A stretch of DNA of 64,000 nt from Geotalea toluenoxydans JCM 15764 (GCF_001311985.1 NZ_BBCJ01000005.1:62001-126000), one strand, 5' to 3'. Positions 41,865 to 51,874 are shown, counted from the stretch's first letter. Notes: a model not told the origin generated them from the sequence alone. Numbers and translations are program-made.

Positions 41865-41954
41865 ATGCAAGAGATTTTTGTAGTGCTGGGATTTCTCGTC
41901 TTATGGGTAGTCTTACAGAAATATATCCTCCCACGTCTCGGCGTCTCCACCTGA
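41865..41954 (+). CDS. Small single-pass membrane protein with possible UGA (Sec) readthrough
   Basis: An excellent site AAAGGAGGT at 41853-41859 precedes ATG 41865. The 29-codon frame encodes one membrane helix (EIFVVLGFLVLWVVLQKYIL) and PRLGVST, then TGA at 41952-41954. The same frame stays open for 24 more codons past the TGA: MADACSTAGRGKKDG..., to TAA at 42027-42029, just before a terminator. A stem-loop begins 4 nt after the TGA. The gene could be a 29-residue miniprotein, or a 54-residue selenoprotein with Sec and Cys six residues apart. Function unknown. It is divergent from fur. Confidence 0.6.
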   Translation: MQEIFVVLGFLVLWVVLQKYILPRLGVST

Positions 41955-41958
41955 ATGG

Positions 41959-41984
41959 CCGACGCATGCTCCACCGCGGGTCGG
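41959..41984 (+). other. SECIS-like stem-loop after in-frame TGA
   Basis: CCGAC (41959-41963) pairs with GTCGG (41980-41984), and an inner GC/GC pair is separated by a two-G bulge; the loop is ATGCTCCACC. The apical loop starts 12 nt after the TGA, within the general range of bacterial SECIS elements. No folding energy could be calculated, and GC-rich sequence forms such stems by chance. Confidence 0.35.
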
Positions 41985-42031
41985 GGGAAAAAAGATGGAG
42001 AAAACAAAAAAGGAAATTCCACAAGATAAAA

Positions 42032-42060
42032 GAAAGGCCTGTCGCATCGACAGGCCTTTC
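42032..42060. terminator. Bidirectional terminator
   Basis: Perfect stem GAAAGGCCTGTCG / CGACAGGCCTTTC with short loop and TTTTT on the plus strand and TTTCTTTT on the minus strand. It lies between the small plus-strand gene and the minus-strand DsbC-like gene, and can end both. Confidence 0.88.
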
Positions 42061-42091
42061 TTTTTATCCATCCATAACAGCTTGCTGGTCA

Positions 42092-42873
42092 TCATTTATG
42101 CGACTTTTTAACCTTAAAAAGAGCCTGAATTTCAGTGGCAGACTTTGAACCGGCCACCACCCTGCCATCGGGAAAAATCATCGTCGGCGTAGAATTGACG
42201 CCGAGCCGCCCGGCAAGCTTAATATTTTCCTCCACACCTTTGGTCGGCGTGTTAGGGCCAGGAGCAGGCAAGGTCACCTTGGCAAAGGCATCGTCAAGAA
42301 GCTTGGCCGACGGTCCCTGGAGTATGACCCTGGATTTGTCGTAGGCTGCGGGATGCATTTTCAGCGGGAACAGTTTCACGTACACGACTACCGACGGATC
42401 CATGGCGACAAGCTTCTTCAGCTCCACATGCAGTTTTGCGCAAAGGGGCAATCGGGATCGGTAAAGACAAAAAGCCTTTTTTCCCCTGAGGATTTCCGAG
42501 AATTATGGAGTTGGCAGGCGTAAGAAGAGCCGGATTCACCTTGGTTACCCCAGCCGGCTGTTGTGCCCCGCCGCTTATGGGTTTTTTAGTTGCCAGATTG
42601 AATATGGGTCCGGGAATGACGTGTTTCTTGCCGTAATCCAGATAGGCGACGGCCTTTTTACCATCCTTCTCCATGTCAAGCTCCCAGACGCCACGCATGG
42701 CCGGAAATTTCACCTTTGTTACCCGCCCCCAAGGTCTTTTACAAGGCATTGGCCTCTTTCACAGAAAGAAGATGACACGAGGCACATTCCCCGCCACACC
42801 CCTCCTTGGACATGGCCGAGGCGCTTCCAGCCATTAGAGTCACCAGCATTACTGCAGTAGTCAAGCTTTTCAT
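42092..42873 (-). CDS. DsbC-like periplasmic thiol-disulfide protein with c-type haem motif
   Basis: About 260 codons from ATG 42871-42873. Signal peptide MKSLTTAVMLVTLMAGSASA; then ECASCHLLSVKEAN, a CxxCH motif that could bind haem. A DsbC-type dimerization region (VTKVKFPAMRGVWEL) and a thioredoxin-fold domain follow, with active site DPDCPFCAKLH and cis-proline GVNSTPTMIF. Four indels: near 42742, 42727, 42480 and 42445. The last two, both in homopolymers (AAAAAA, TTT), hide the CPFC site. It probably isomerizes disulfides or reduces proteins such as cytochromes. No DsbD gene is near. Confidence 0.8.
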
Positions 42874-42990
42874 CTTTTGCTCCTTTTATTGCTGGACGTG
42901 CGAAAGCCGCCGATAAAAATCGGCGGCCCATAACCACACCAAATATACTTATTTCAGAAAAAAAAGTCCAGCCGACATCATGCGTCTAAC

Positions 42991-43129
42991 AGGTTGTTGA
43001 AAAACGTCGAGAGTAGGCCGAAATGCAAGGCTTAAGCGAGCGAAAAGCCGAAGCGTACCCACTGTACGTTGAGGTTTTGAGCGAGCGATAACGCAGCAGA
43101 TCGGCCACGCAGCAGTTTTTCAACAACCT
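42991..43129. repeat. 139-bp palindromic repeat element (family also at 24432)
   Basis: Ends are a perfect 15-bp inverted repeat (AGGTTGTTGAAAAAC at 42991-43005, complement at 43115-43129). Inside, GCAAGGC, GCGTAC...GTACG and AACGCAGCAGAT occur in the same order as in the 24432 element. It lies directly behind the ahcY stop (43131) and may also end transcription. The region from 42874 to 42990 shows no gene. Confidence 0.72.
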
Positions 43130-43130
43130 G

Positions 43131-44524
43131 CTAATACCGATAATGCTCAGATTTGTAAGGCCCGTCCACATTTACGCCTATGTAATCGGCTTGCTCCTTG
43201 GTCAGGATGCTTAACTGGGCATTCAGCTTCTTCAGTTGCAACCTCGCCACTTTCTCGTCCAGGTGCTTGGGTAATGTGTAGACCCCCACCGCGTATTTGC
43301 CGGGATTGCTGAAGATCTCGATCTGGGCGATGGTCTGGTTGGCGAAGGAAGAGGACATGACATAGCTGGGATGGCCGGTGGCGCAACCCAGATTCACCAG
43401 TCTTCCCTTGGCCAGCAGGATGATCCGGTTGCCCGACGGCATGATCACGTGGTCTACCTGGGGCTTGATTTCTTCCCACTGGTATTTTTCCAGGGCCGCC
43501 ACCTCGATTTCGTTATCGAAATGCCCGATGTTGCAGACAATGGCCTGGTCTTTCATTTTCAGCATGTGTTCATGGGTGATGACATGGTAGTTGCCGGTGC
43601 AGGTGACGAAGATATCCGCCTTGTCAGCGGCGTAATCCATGGTCACCACGCGATACCCTTCCATGGCAGCCTGCAGGGCACAGATGGGATCGACCTCCGT
43701 CACCCACACCTGGGCAGACAGCGCCCTGAGCGCTTGTGCGGAGCCCTTGCCCACATCCCCATAGCCGCAGACCAGGGCGACTTTGCCCGCCACCATGACG
43801 TCTGTTGCCCGCTTGATGCCGTCCACCAAGGACTCGCGACAGCCGTAGAGATTATCGAACTTGGATTTGGTCACCGAATCATTAACGTTGATGGCGGGGA
43901 AGCGCAGGTCGCCACGCTCGTGCATCTGGTAAAGACGGTGCACGCCAGTGGTGGTCTCTTCAGTTACCCCTTTCACATGGCCAATACGGGTTGAGTACCA
44001 GGCGGGGTCTGTTGCCAGCTTGCTTTTGATTGCAGCAAAGAGGATCGTTTCCTCCTCGGAGCCGGGGTTGTCCAGTACCTTGGCATCTTTTTCGGCTTTG
44101 GCGCCCAGATGGAGCAACAGTGTTGCATCGCCACCATCATCCAGGATCATGTTGGAGAAGCCACCATCGGGCCACTCAAAGATGCGATGGGTGTAATCCC
44201 AATATTCTTCCAAAGTCTCACCCTTCACCGCAAAGACCGCAATCCCCTGGGCTGCTATTGCAGCAGCAGCATGATCCTGGGTGGAGAATATGTTGCATGA
44301 TGCCCAACGGACCTCTGCACCAAGTGCCTTCAGCGTCTCGATCAAGACCGCCGTCTGAATGGTCATGTGCAGCGACCCGGTGATACGGGCTCCTTTCAAG
44401 GGCTGCGCTCCGGCGTACTCGTCGCGAATTGCCATCAGCCGGGCATCTCCGTTTCGGCAATTCTAATTTCTTTCTTCCCCCACTCGGCAAGGGACAGATC
44501 GGCTACTTTAAAATCCTGTGACAT
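43131..44524 (-). CDS. ahcY: Adenosylhomocysteinase
   Basis: Hydrolyses S-adenosylhomocysteine to adenosine and homocysteine, relieving inhibition of methyltransferases. About 464 codons from ATG 44522-44524 ([19 protein letters not shown]). Substrate-binding motifs: [14 protein letters not shown] and [17 protein letters not shown]-binding: [15 protein letters not shown]. The C-terminal KSEHYRY motif is diagnostic. One C is missing near 44441; restoring it gives [14 protein letters not shown]. The internal insertion around residue 150 ([14 protein letters not shown]) is typical for bacterial forms. It lies after the ArsR-methyltransferase gene in the same direction (137 bp). Confidence 0.95.
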
Positions 44525-44661
44525 GGTGCTTTCTCCTTTGCTGTTGGTTATAGACATTTGCCAGTCGTCTTTAGCTGGCTATACCGAATCATGAAACAGC
44601 TCCCTCCCCCGCTTGGGAAGGAGGCTGCCTCTTCTCTGTCTGATGAACATCTTCACAGGCT

Positions 44662-45587
44662 TTAGGACCTGTTCATTGCCAGTTTTGTAGCCTTCACCAG
44701 CAATACCGGCACATGGCCGGAATCACCGGCGATGGATTGGCACTCGACCCGGTCGAAACCTGCAGCCGCAAGCCAGTTGGCGAGTTCGTTTTCTTCGAAT
44801 CCCAGCCATTGGTCGGCCAGCTGCTCCCGGGCCAGCTCGCGCTCATGGCGGGCCAGGTCAGCAATCAGGAGCGTCCCGTCAACGGCCAATACCCGGTGTA
44901 TTTCATTCAACACGGCAACCGGGTCGGCAGCATGGTGCAAAACCATATTGGCCACCACACACCTCACCCCGCCATCGGCAACGGGCAGGTGGGTCATCTC
45001 CCGAGGCGCAGTTCCACCTCTTCAAGTCCTCCAACCCGATGGCGGGCCTCTTCAAGCATGGCAGGGGAATGATCTACGCCGATTACGCGGGAGGCGACAG
45101 CAGCCAACCGGGGTAACAGCCCCCCAGTACCGACACCAATCTCCAGGACATCCGCAGCAGCCGGCACCTTAGCCAGCAGCCGCTCTCGATACTCCGGCAC
45201 CGGCAGCAGGGTTCGGGCCAGGTCATCCCACTGACGGGCATGCTGGTCGAAAAATTCCTGGCTACGCCGCCGACGCTCTTCAAGCACCCTGGCCACGGCA
45301 GCCGTGTCGTCGGCCCTGCCGGGAAGGCTCTCCATCTCCCTCTTCAGCGCGGGATGAATATCACTGAAAAAGGAATTGGCTTCGCCGACCCGGTAATAGC
45401 TCCAGGTGCCCTGGCGCTTTACATCAAGAACACCGGCATCAGTCAATATCTTCAGGTGCCGGGATATGCGCGACTGCCCCATGCCGAGGATCCGCGTCAG
45501 TTCCTGCACCGTGAACTCACCGATGGACAACACAGCAACGAGACGCAGGCGACATGGGTCTGCCAAGGCTTTTATGGTTTCTAGCAT
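44662..45587 (-). CDS. ArsR-family regulator fused to SAM-dependent methyltransferase
   Basis: About 308 codons from ATG 45585-45587 (MLETIKALADPCRLRL). An N-terminal ArsR winged helix (1-90; ELTRILGMGQSRISRHLKIL, then WSYYRVG) is fused to a class I methyltransferase with motif I VLEIGVGTGGLLPRLA. The middle has VANMVLHHAADPVAVLNEI. One G is missing near 45002; restoring it gives LRLGEMTHLPVADGG. The ArsR part lacks the metal-binding CVC box, so it may sense a metabolite, probably SAM or SAH. It likely controls its own gene and ahcY via the palindrome at 45612. Confidence 0.85.
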
Positions 45588-45611
45588 GATCACATCAAGA
45601 GAAGCAAATAA

Positions 45612-45637
45612 GTTATATCAACTTTTCTTGATATAAC
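45612..45637. promoter_or_regulatory. Perfect inverted repeat, likely ArsR-type operator
   Basis: GTTATATCAA (45612-45621) and TTGATATAAC (45628-45637) form perfect 10-bp arms around CTTTTC. It lies 25 bp upstream of the ArsR-methyltransferase start, where a repressor site for this gene would be expected. Confidence 0.72.
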
Positions 45638-45707
45638 ATTTCACCCTAAGGTGGTCAAGTGGAAAAAAGGCCCTATTAATTGAGTGGGATATATTGAAAA
45701 AAAAAGA

Positions 45708-45729
45708 GGCTGCAATTCCTCCTGCAGCC
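45708..45729 (-). terminator. Rho-independent terminator after dcuB
   Basis: Minus-strand stem GGCTGCA / TGCAGCC followed by CTCTTTTTTTTT. It lies 28 bp past the dcuB stop. Confidence 0.8.
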
Positions 45730-45756
45730 CCATTCTTCTTCCTATTAAACCTGTCC

Positions 45757-47084
45757 TTACAGAATGGCACTGGAAATAAGATAAGCGGTGATCGTCGATA
45801 CCCCGACGCCGATGAGCCCTGGGATCATGAAGCTGTGATTGAGCAGGTACTTGCCGATGTGGGTAGTGCCGGTGCGATCGAAGTTAATAGCCGCCAGGTC
45901 ACTGGGATAGAAGGCAAAGAAGAAGTAGGCATAGCTTGCCGGCATCAGACCAAGCAGCAAAGGAATCGGCAGCCCGAGGGCAAGGCCGAGAGGCAGGGTA
46001 ATGGCAAGGGTCGCAGCTTGGCTCTTGACGAAGGCCGAGATGCAGAAGGTTGCAATGGCAAAAGTCCACGGGGCGATTTTTACCATGATACCGATATTGT
46101 CCACCAGAAACTTCTTGTTGGCAGAGATGAAGGTATCGCTCATCCAGGCAATGCCGAAAATGGAGACGACAGCAATCATGCCGGCGATAAAGACACTTGA
46201 ATGGGCGATGTCTTTTGCTTTGACGTTGGCTGAGAACATGATGAAGGCGCCATAGGCCAGCATAATGAATTGTACGACCGTGGTCATGGCAACGGGCTTT
46301 TTATCGGCACCCATGGGCAGCAGTTCGGGACAGACCGCAAAAAGTATGATGGTGCTACGCCGGTAAAAAACAGCGCTACGGAAACTTTGGCGGTGGTGGA
46401 AATCTTCTTGTCCAGTGTCGTTACATCTGCATCGAGGGCTTTGCGAAAGTCGGGATCTGTAAGACGGGCCTGAAATTCGGCATCCTTATCCAGATCCTTG
46501 CCACGGTTGAAACTCCAACCTGCAGCCGCAAGCACGCCGATGATCCCGGCCGGCATGGTAACGCAGATGATATCGATCAAGGTAACCGGGTGGCCTGCCT
46601 TGGCGGCAAAACCCAGGAAAAAGGTCACTGCGGCGGCCACCGGACTGGCTGTGATTCCCATCTGGGAGGCAACGCTGGAGATTGCCATGGGTCGCTCCGG
46701 CCGGATACCGGTCTTGATGGCCACATCGGAAATGACCGGCAGCAGAGCATAGACGGCATGGCCAGTTCCAACGCAGACAGTAAGGAAAAAGGTGCTTAAG
46801 GGGGCAAGAATGGTCACATACTTGGGGTGGGCACGGAGCATCCGCTCGGTGAGCTGCACCAGGTAGTCCAGACCACCTGCTACCTGCAGTGTCGCTGAGG
46901 CAGTAACCACTGCCAGGATGATCAGCATTACTGCAATGGGAGGCTCAGAAGGAGCACTCCTGAAGCCTATGGTCAGTAAGGTTACGCCCAGCCCACCGAT
47001 AAGGCCGAGAGCTACCCCTCCTCTCCGGATACCGATGAGAACGGCACCGAGCACGAGTACGAATTGAATCCAGAACATTGCCAT
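45757..47084 (-). CDS. dcuB: Anaerobic C4-dicarboxylate transporter, DcuA/DcuB family
   Basis: About 442 codons, the usual length. Polytopic inner-membrane antiporter exchanging fumarate, malate or aspartate for succinate. Family motifs: GIRRGGVALGLIGGLGV, ASATLQVAGGLDYLV, GTGHAVYALLPVI, RPERPMAISSVASQMGI, FNRGKDLDKDAEFQ and SDLAAINFDRTGTTHIGKYLLNHSF. One base is lost near 46343; restoring it gives GVATIILFAVCPELLPMGADK. A good sigma-54 promoter lies 67 bp upstream and three palindromes beyond it, next to a sigma-54 activator gene. Regulation by dicarboxylates via that pair is likely. Fumarate uptake supports anaerobic respiration. Confidence 0.93.
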
Positions 47085-47150
47085 GAGACACCTCCACTTG
47101 GGCTAATATTGAAGGGGCCGGATGGCTCCCTTTCGTATCTAACCCATAAG

Positions 47151-47167
47151 AGCATGGAGAATGCCAA
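47151..47167 (-). promoter_or_regulatory. Sigma-54 promoter of dcuB
   Basis: Minus-strand TTGGCATTCTCCATGCT matches the -24/-12 consensus (GG and GC dinucleotides with proper 10-base spacing). It lies 67 bp upstream of the dcuB start. Confidence 0.75.
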
Positions 47168-47244
47168 GCAGTACAAAAACGACTAACCTACTGGTATTAC
47201 ATCATAAATACGCACCAGAACTTTGATCTCTGACAGCGAAGGTC

Positions 47245-47349
47245 TATAGCCTGAGGTTATAACAGCAGACTGCGTTGCTGGTTTATATTAATGTAATCAG
47301 CATGTTAGCACGATGATAGCCTCAGGTTATGGTATAACCCGTGGTTATA
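47245..47349. promoter_or_regulatory. Three palindromic activator-site candidates upstream of dcuB
   Basis: Three related dyads: TATAGCCTGAGGTTATA (47245-47261), ATAGCCTCAGGTTAT (47316-47330) and TATAACCCGTGGTTATA (47333-47349). All fit TATARCC-AGGTTATA, about 80-180 bp upstream of the sigma-54 promoter, the usual range for enhancer-like sites. The last overlaps the regulator's stop codon. They are probably bound by the regulator at 47345. Confidence 0.7.
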
Positions 47350-48760
47350 CCGGTTCAGGACGCATCACCTTAAGTCTCTTGTTCAGAGCAGGCTGGGAGA
47401 TGCCAAGCAGACGTGCCGCCATGGTCTGATTGCCGTTGGCGCGATGCATGGCCTCGGCAACAAGAAAAGCAGCAGCATCACTGAAGGTGGGGAGATCGAC
47501 AAAACCGGCAAAGGGATTCTGTCTTGGGGGCGATGGGGACTCTTTTGCAGCGGGCTGAGATTGTCCGGCCGCCTTGAGGAATGACTCCATGGAGAGCATT
47601 CGGTCGCGGTGGATGCTGACCGCATCGTAAACCATAGCTTTAAGCTCACGCACATTGCCGGGAAAGCTGTACATAATGAGAAACTGGGCCAGCTCCCGGG
47701 GAGGAGTAGGTTTCTTTCTACCAGCGCTTGTGCGGCTTCTCTCAAAAAATGATCCAGCAACAGGGTTATGTCTCCGGGCCGCTCACGTAAAGGAGGGACA
47801 TGTATCTGATGTGTGCGCAGACGATAAAAGAGATCACGGCGGAAGGTTCCTGCCGACTCCTTTTCCATCAGGTTCTGGTGAGTGGCAACGATTATGCGTG
47901 CCTTGAGCCGCCTGGGCTGGTCGCAACCCAGAGGGAAAAATTCCCCCTCCTGCAAAAGGCGCAACAGCTTCACCTGTGAGGGGATGCTCAGGTCGCCAAT
48001 CTCATCGAGAAAGAGCGTACCATCAGCTGCCTCCTCAACCATCCCCCGGCGCAGTTGATCTGCACCGGTGAAGGCACCCCGCACATGGCCAAAGAGGGTA
48101 TCGGCAAAGACGGTGTCGTCCAGGCCTGCCACATTGACCGTCACCAGTTTCCCGCGGCAACCGCTCAACCGGTGCACGGCCTGGGCAATCAGCTCCTTAC
48201 CGACCCCGCTTTCGCCAGTGATCATCAGCGGTTGGGGACTCTTCGCCACCGCCTCCGCATAGGCAAAGACATTGAGCATGGCTCGATCGGCGGTAACAAT
48301 GGCGGCAAAAGCATCAGGATGCTGCAATTCCCCTGAAGCAAGCCGGCTCGACATCTCCAGATAATCAAGCTGCATCTCTTTCATCCGGACCGCCCGCAGT
48401 ACACCTCCCACAATCCGGTCTTCATCATCGGTTTTGATGAAGTAGTCAAAGGCGCCCAGTTTCATGCAACGGACCGCCGTTTCCAACTGATTCAGGCCGC
48501 TGACGACAATGGTGGTCGTTTCCGGATGTTGCTCGGCAACCTGTTTAAGGAGTTCTTCCCCCGACAGATGGGGCATGGTCAGATCGAGGAGGACCAGGCC
48601 GATGCCTCCCTGGGCAAGTAATCCCATCACCTCGCGGCTGTCCTGGCAGGTACTGATATTGGTAAGCCCAGCGCAGCTTCGCAGCGTCAGGGAAAGGGAT
48701 TTTAACCAGGCGGCTCATCGTCCACCAGCAGGATGCCGAAAGCAGGTACTGTTGGTCCAT
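47345..48760 (-). CDS. Sigma-54 dependent response regulator (NtrC/DctD type)
   Basis: About 471 codons from ATG 48758-48760 (MDQQYLLSGILLVDDEP). Receiver domain with phospho-aspartate in LVLLDLTMPHLSG. AAA+ domain with Walker A GESGVGKE, the sigma-54-contacting GAFTGAD, Walker B GTLFLDEIGDL and the arginine-finger region FRRDLFYRL. Fis-type HTH at the end (AARLLGISQPALNKRLK). Three indels: near 48742 (G, restoring LLSGILLVDDE), near 48706 and near 47712. It starts 5 bp after the sensor kinase gene. Probably activates dcuB. Confidence 0.9.
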
Positions 48761-48765
48761 TGCAT

Positions 48766-50581
48766 TCACGTCGTCTGCTCCTCTTTAATTACCGGTATGG
48801 ACAAGGTAACGGTAGTGCCGGCACCAGGGGCTGACTTGAAGTATATACGGCCCCCGTGCTCCTTGATGATGCCATCGGAAACCGACAAGCCAAGACCGGT
48901 CCCCCCGCTTTCCCTCTTTGTGGTAAAAAAGGGATCCGTCAGGCGTGACAGATTCTCTGGCTCAATGCCGACACCTTCGTCACGGACAACCAATATGGCG
49001 CTGGCAGTGGTACGGTTATAACGGGTGCTGATGGCAATTGCCCGCTCCGCATCGGGCAAAGCCTGGCAAGCGTTCAGAATCAGGTTTACCACCACCTGCT
49101 CTATCCGTTGGCTGTTGCCCAGGATCGGTGGCATTTCCCGGGCATACTCAATCTGCAGATGGTTGGTCGCCTTGCGAATCGTCGGATCAACCAGTCGTAG
49201 CGCCGTCTCCACGATGCCATTGAAATCAACCCGCTGCTTCTCAGCCAAATCATCCCGGCGGCAAAATCCTTCAAATCGTTGACAATCCTCTTGATCCGCT
49301 TCGCCCCATCCTGCATCTCGTCCAGGACTCTTGGGATCTCATGGCGCATTTCTGAATAGGGTATCCCACCGATAATGAAATCCCCGCTGGCTTGGTAATG
49401 CTGCTCAAGGATGCGCTCTGAATCTGCGTGGGCCCGTTTCAGAATCGGTACATCAAGGAGGATTAAGCCGGTGGGATTATTAATCTCATGGGCAACGCCG
49501 GAAACCAGGACCCCCAATGCAGCCAATTTATCAGCTTGGACAAGCTGCTGCTGGTTCAGGCGCAACTCCTCCTCGGCATGTTTGCGCTCGGCGATTTCTC
49601 TGGTCAGATCAGCAGTACGAACGGCTACTTGCCGATGTAAAGTGCGCGACCAGAGGGCGAAACCACCTAAAAGCATCACCAGTGGGATGACAACGACCGC
49701 ACCATATTTGGCGACGGTCTTCCAATCCACATGCTCCGGCTCCATCACCCCCAGCCATTTGTTGTAAATCACGTCATATTGGCCGGTCTTGCGAAGAATA
49801 GCCAAGCCCTCGTTGAATCGTGAGAGCAGCTCGGCGTGCCTTTTTTAACGGCAAAGCAATAGCGGTGAGTGGCCACGTTGCGCACTGCCGGATAGATGTT
49901 GGTCAACTTCAGTTCACGGACGATGTACATTCCGGGAAGGATGGCGACAATGGCATAGTCGGTCTTACCTGCAGCCAGAAGGCGCAGGGCATCTGCAGGA
50001 GTTGCCGTAAGCTGAAGCCTGCCGGAGAAACCCTGCTGGGTCAAGATGTCGTGCATGATCCCGCCCCCATGGACGGCAACGGACTTCCCTGCCAACTCAG
50101 CCAGCGAGTTTACCGGGGGTGAATCCCGGCGGGCGAAGACTGCATGGTTGATCATGGCGTGGGGCAGGGAAAAATCCACTTCCTTTGCCCGCTCTTCTGA
50201 GTAAGACATACCATCCAGGACATCAACCTGGTTCGATTGCAAGGCCGAGCGCATCTCCGACCAGCCACCCAGCCTGAACTGTACATCCATGCCCATGACT
50301 TCGGCAATGGCTCTGGTCAGCTCAACATTAAAACCCGCCGCATGACCATTCTTGTCAATGAATTCATAGGGAGGATAGTCCCGGTCCCCGCCGACAATGA
50401 CAGGTGCGGACGAGTCGGCGCCCGGTCGGGCAGAAGCTGGTAGTGGCCAGGAAAGGATGAGCGCAATTATCCACGAAAGGATGACTAACCGGCAAAGGGC
50501 AGGAAATGACATGGGCCATGCATGGGTGTAACGATCATGGGTGTGGCTTGAGATCAGGCAATGTATCATGGAGTTGGGCAA
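48766..50581 (-). CDS. Sensor histidine kinase with periplasmic solute-binding domain
   Basis: About 605 codons. A signal-like hydrophobic segment (CRLVILSWIIALILSWPLPASA) leads to a bacterial extracellular solute-binding family 3 domain (VGGDRDYPPYEFIDKNGHAAGFNVELTRA). A membrane helix (YGAVVVIPLVMLLGGFALWS) follows, then a coiled coil, HisKA with VSGVAHEINNPTG, and HATPase (LNACQALPDAE, GTGLGLSVSDGII). Two indels: near 49840 (restoring KKGHAELLSRFNEG) and near 49256 (C, restoring DFAARDDLAEKQ). Start shown is TTG 50581 with a GGAGG site; ATG 50569 is possible. Pairs with the regulator at 47345. Sensing by an amino-acid-type domain differs from classic DctB. Confidence 0.88.
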
Positions 50582-50742
50582 CTGCTTTTCCTCCAGGCAA
50601 CTTCACACTGCGTTAGAGTTGGCAGGCAGGGAATAAGCATAGCACACATGAAATATGAGTACAGGCTTTTTTAAGGATGAATAAATCGTGGGGATACTGT
50701 CAGAGGATTGAGAACCATAGGGGGAAAGGGCCGCAAAACAAA

Positions 50743-50770
50743 ACGGCCCGCCGGATTAACCGCGGGCCGT
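50743..50770 (-). terminator. Rho-independent terminator after nitronate monooxygenase-like gene
   Basis: Minus-strand stem ACGGCCCG / CGGGCCGT followed by TTTTGTTTTG. It lies 22 bp past the stop at 50793. Confidence 0.78.
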
Positions 50771-50792
50771 CTTTTGAATAGTGTAACGTGAT

Positions 50793-51874
50793 CTATGCTG
50801 CTCTTTCCGCCACGGCAGATTCAGCAAACAGCTCGTCAAATATTTCCTGCACCGTGGTTATCCGATCGGCCTTCCAGCATTGGTGCCGCAGAAGATAAGA
50901 CCGGTTTCCACATCACCCCGCTGGGCTCGGTCCAGAGCCTTGACGATGCAGAAGCGCTCGCCGCTCTCCTTGTAGGAGCATTTCTTCAGACAGCCGGTGG
51001 TGCAAATCGAGCTCCTGAGTTCGTCGTACAGGACAATCTGATCCTGGTTTTGAGGATCGCCCGCCCCGGCAGGCCGGCAGGGCTCATGATCAGACCGATA
51101 TCTTCCTTTTTGCAATCCAGATAGGCCTGTTTGAAGGCATCATCGGCATCGCACTCCACTGTGGGCACAAAACGGCTGGCCATCTGCACCCCGTCAGCAC
51201 CCTGTTCAAGGGCATGAAGCACGTCGGCGCGGTCCCAAATGCCTCCGGCAGCAATGACCGGCATATCAATATTATATTCTGTGCGGAAGAATTCCTTCAC
51301 CCCGCGCACCGTTGCATACTGGTCGTATTCACCGGTGCCGATACATTCCATCTTCTCTCCCAGATGACCGCCAGCCGTATCAGGATCTTCCACAACCACC
51401 GCATCGGGGAGGCGGTTGTAGCCTTTCTCCCATTTTTTAGCTATCAGTTGGGCGCACCGCACAGAGGAAACAATGGGAACCAGCGCCACATCAGGAGCAT
51501 GGGCGGTAAGTCCCGGCAGAGTCAATGGCAAGCCGGCACCGCAGACAATAACCTTAGCTCCACCCTCGACGGCAGCTCCTACCAGTTTCTCGTAATCGGA
51601 AAGAGCCACCATGACGTTGACGCCGATAATGCCGTCAGGGGCAATTTCGTATGCCTTATGCAGTTCTGCCTTGAATGCTTCCAGATCAGCATCGAAATAG
51701 TTGGACCCGTCATACAGGCCGCTGTTGAGGGCGATGCCCGGCGCAGCCACCAGCGACTCCGCCACATTTCGCGACGTGACCGGCGAGGGAACCCGCAGAG
51801 ATACGAACCCCCATCCCTCCCTGAACCAAAGGGTACTGTGTTTCATACTTGCCAATTTTCAAGGGCTTGAACAT
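50793..51874 (-). CDS. Nitronate monooxygenase-like flavoprotein
   Basis: About 360 codons from ATG 51872-51874 (MFKPLKIGKYETQYPLVQGGMGVRIS) with a GGAGGA site. TIM-barrel FMN protein of the NMO/2-nitropropane dioxygenase group: QGGMGV start, VVVEDPDTAGGHLGE, MPVIAAGGIWDRADV and GADGVQMASRFV. The C-terminal extension has CTTGCLKKC and FCIVKAL. Three indels: near 51750 (restoring CGGVALVAAPGIALN), near 51050 (restoring ILKNQDQIVLYDELR) and near 50875 (restoring NAGKADRITTVQE). It may be an enoyl reductase (FabK) relative instead. Substrate unknown. Confidence 0.82.
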
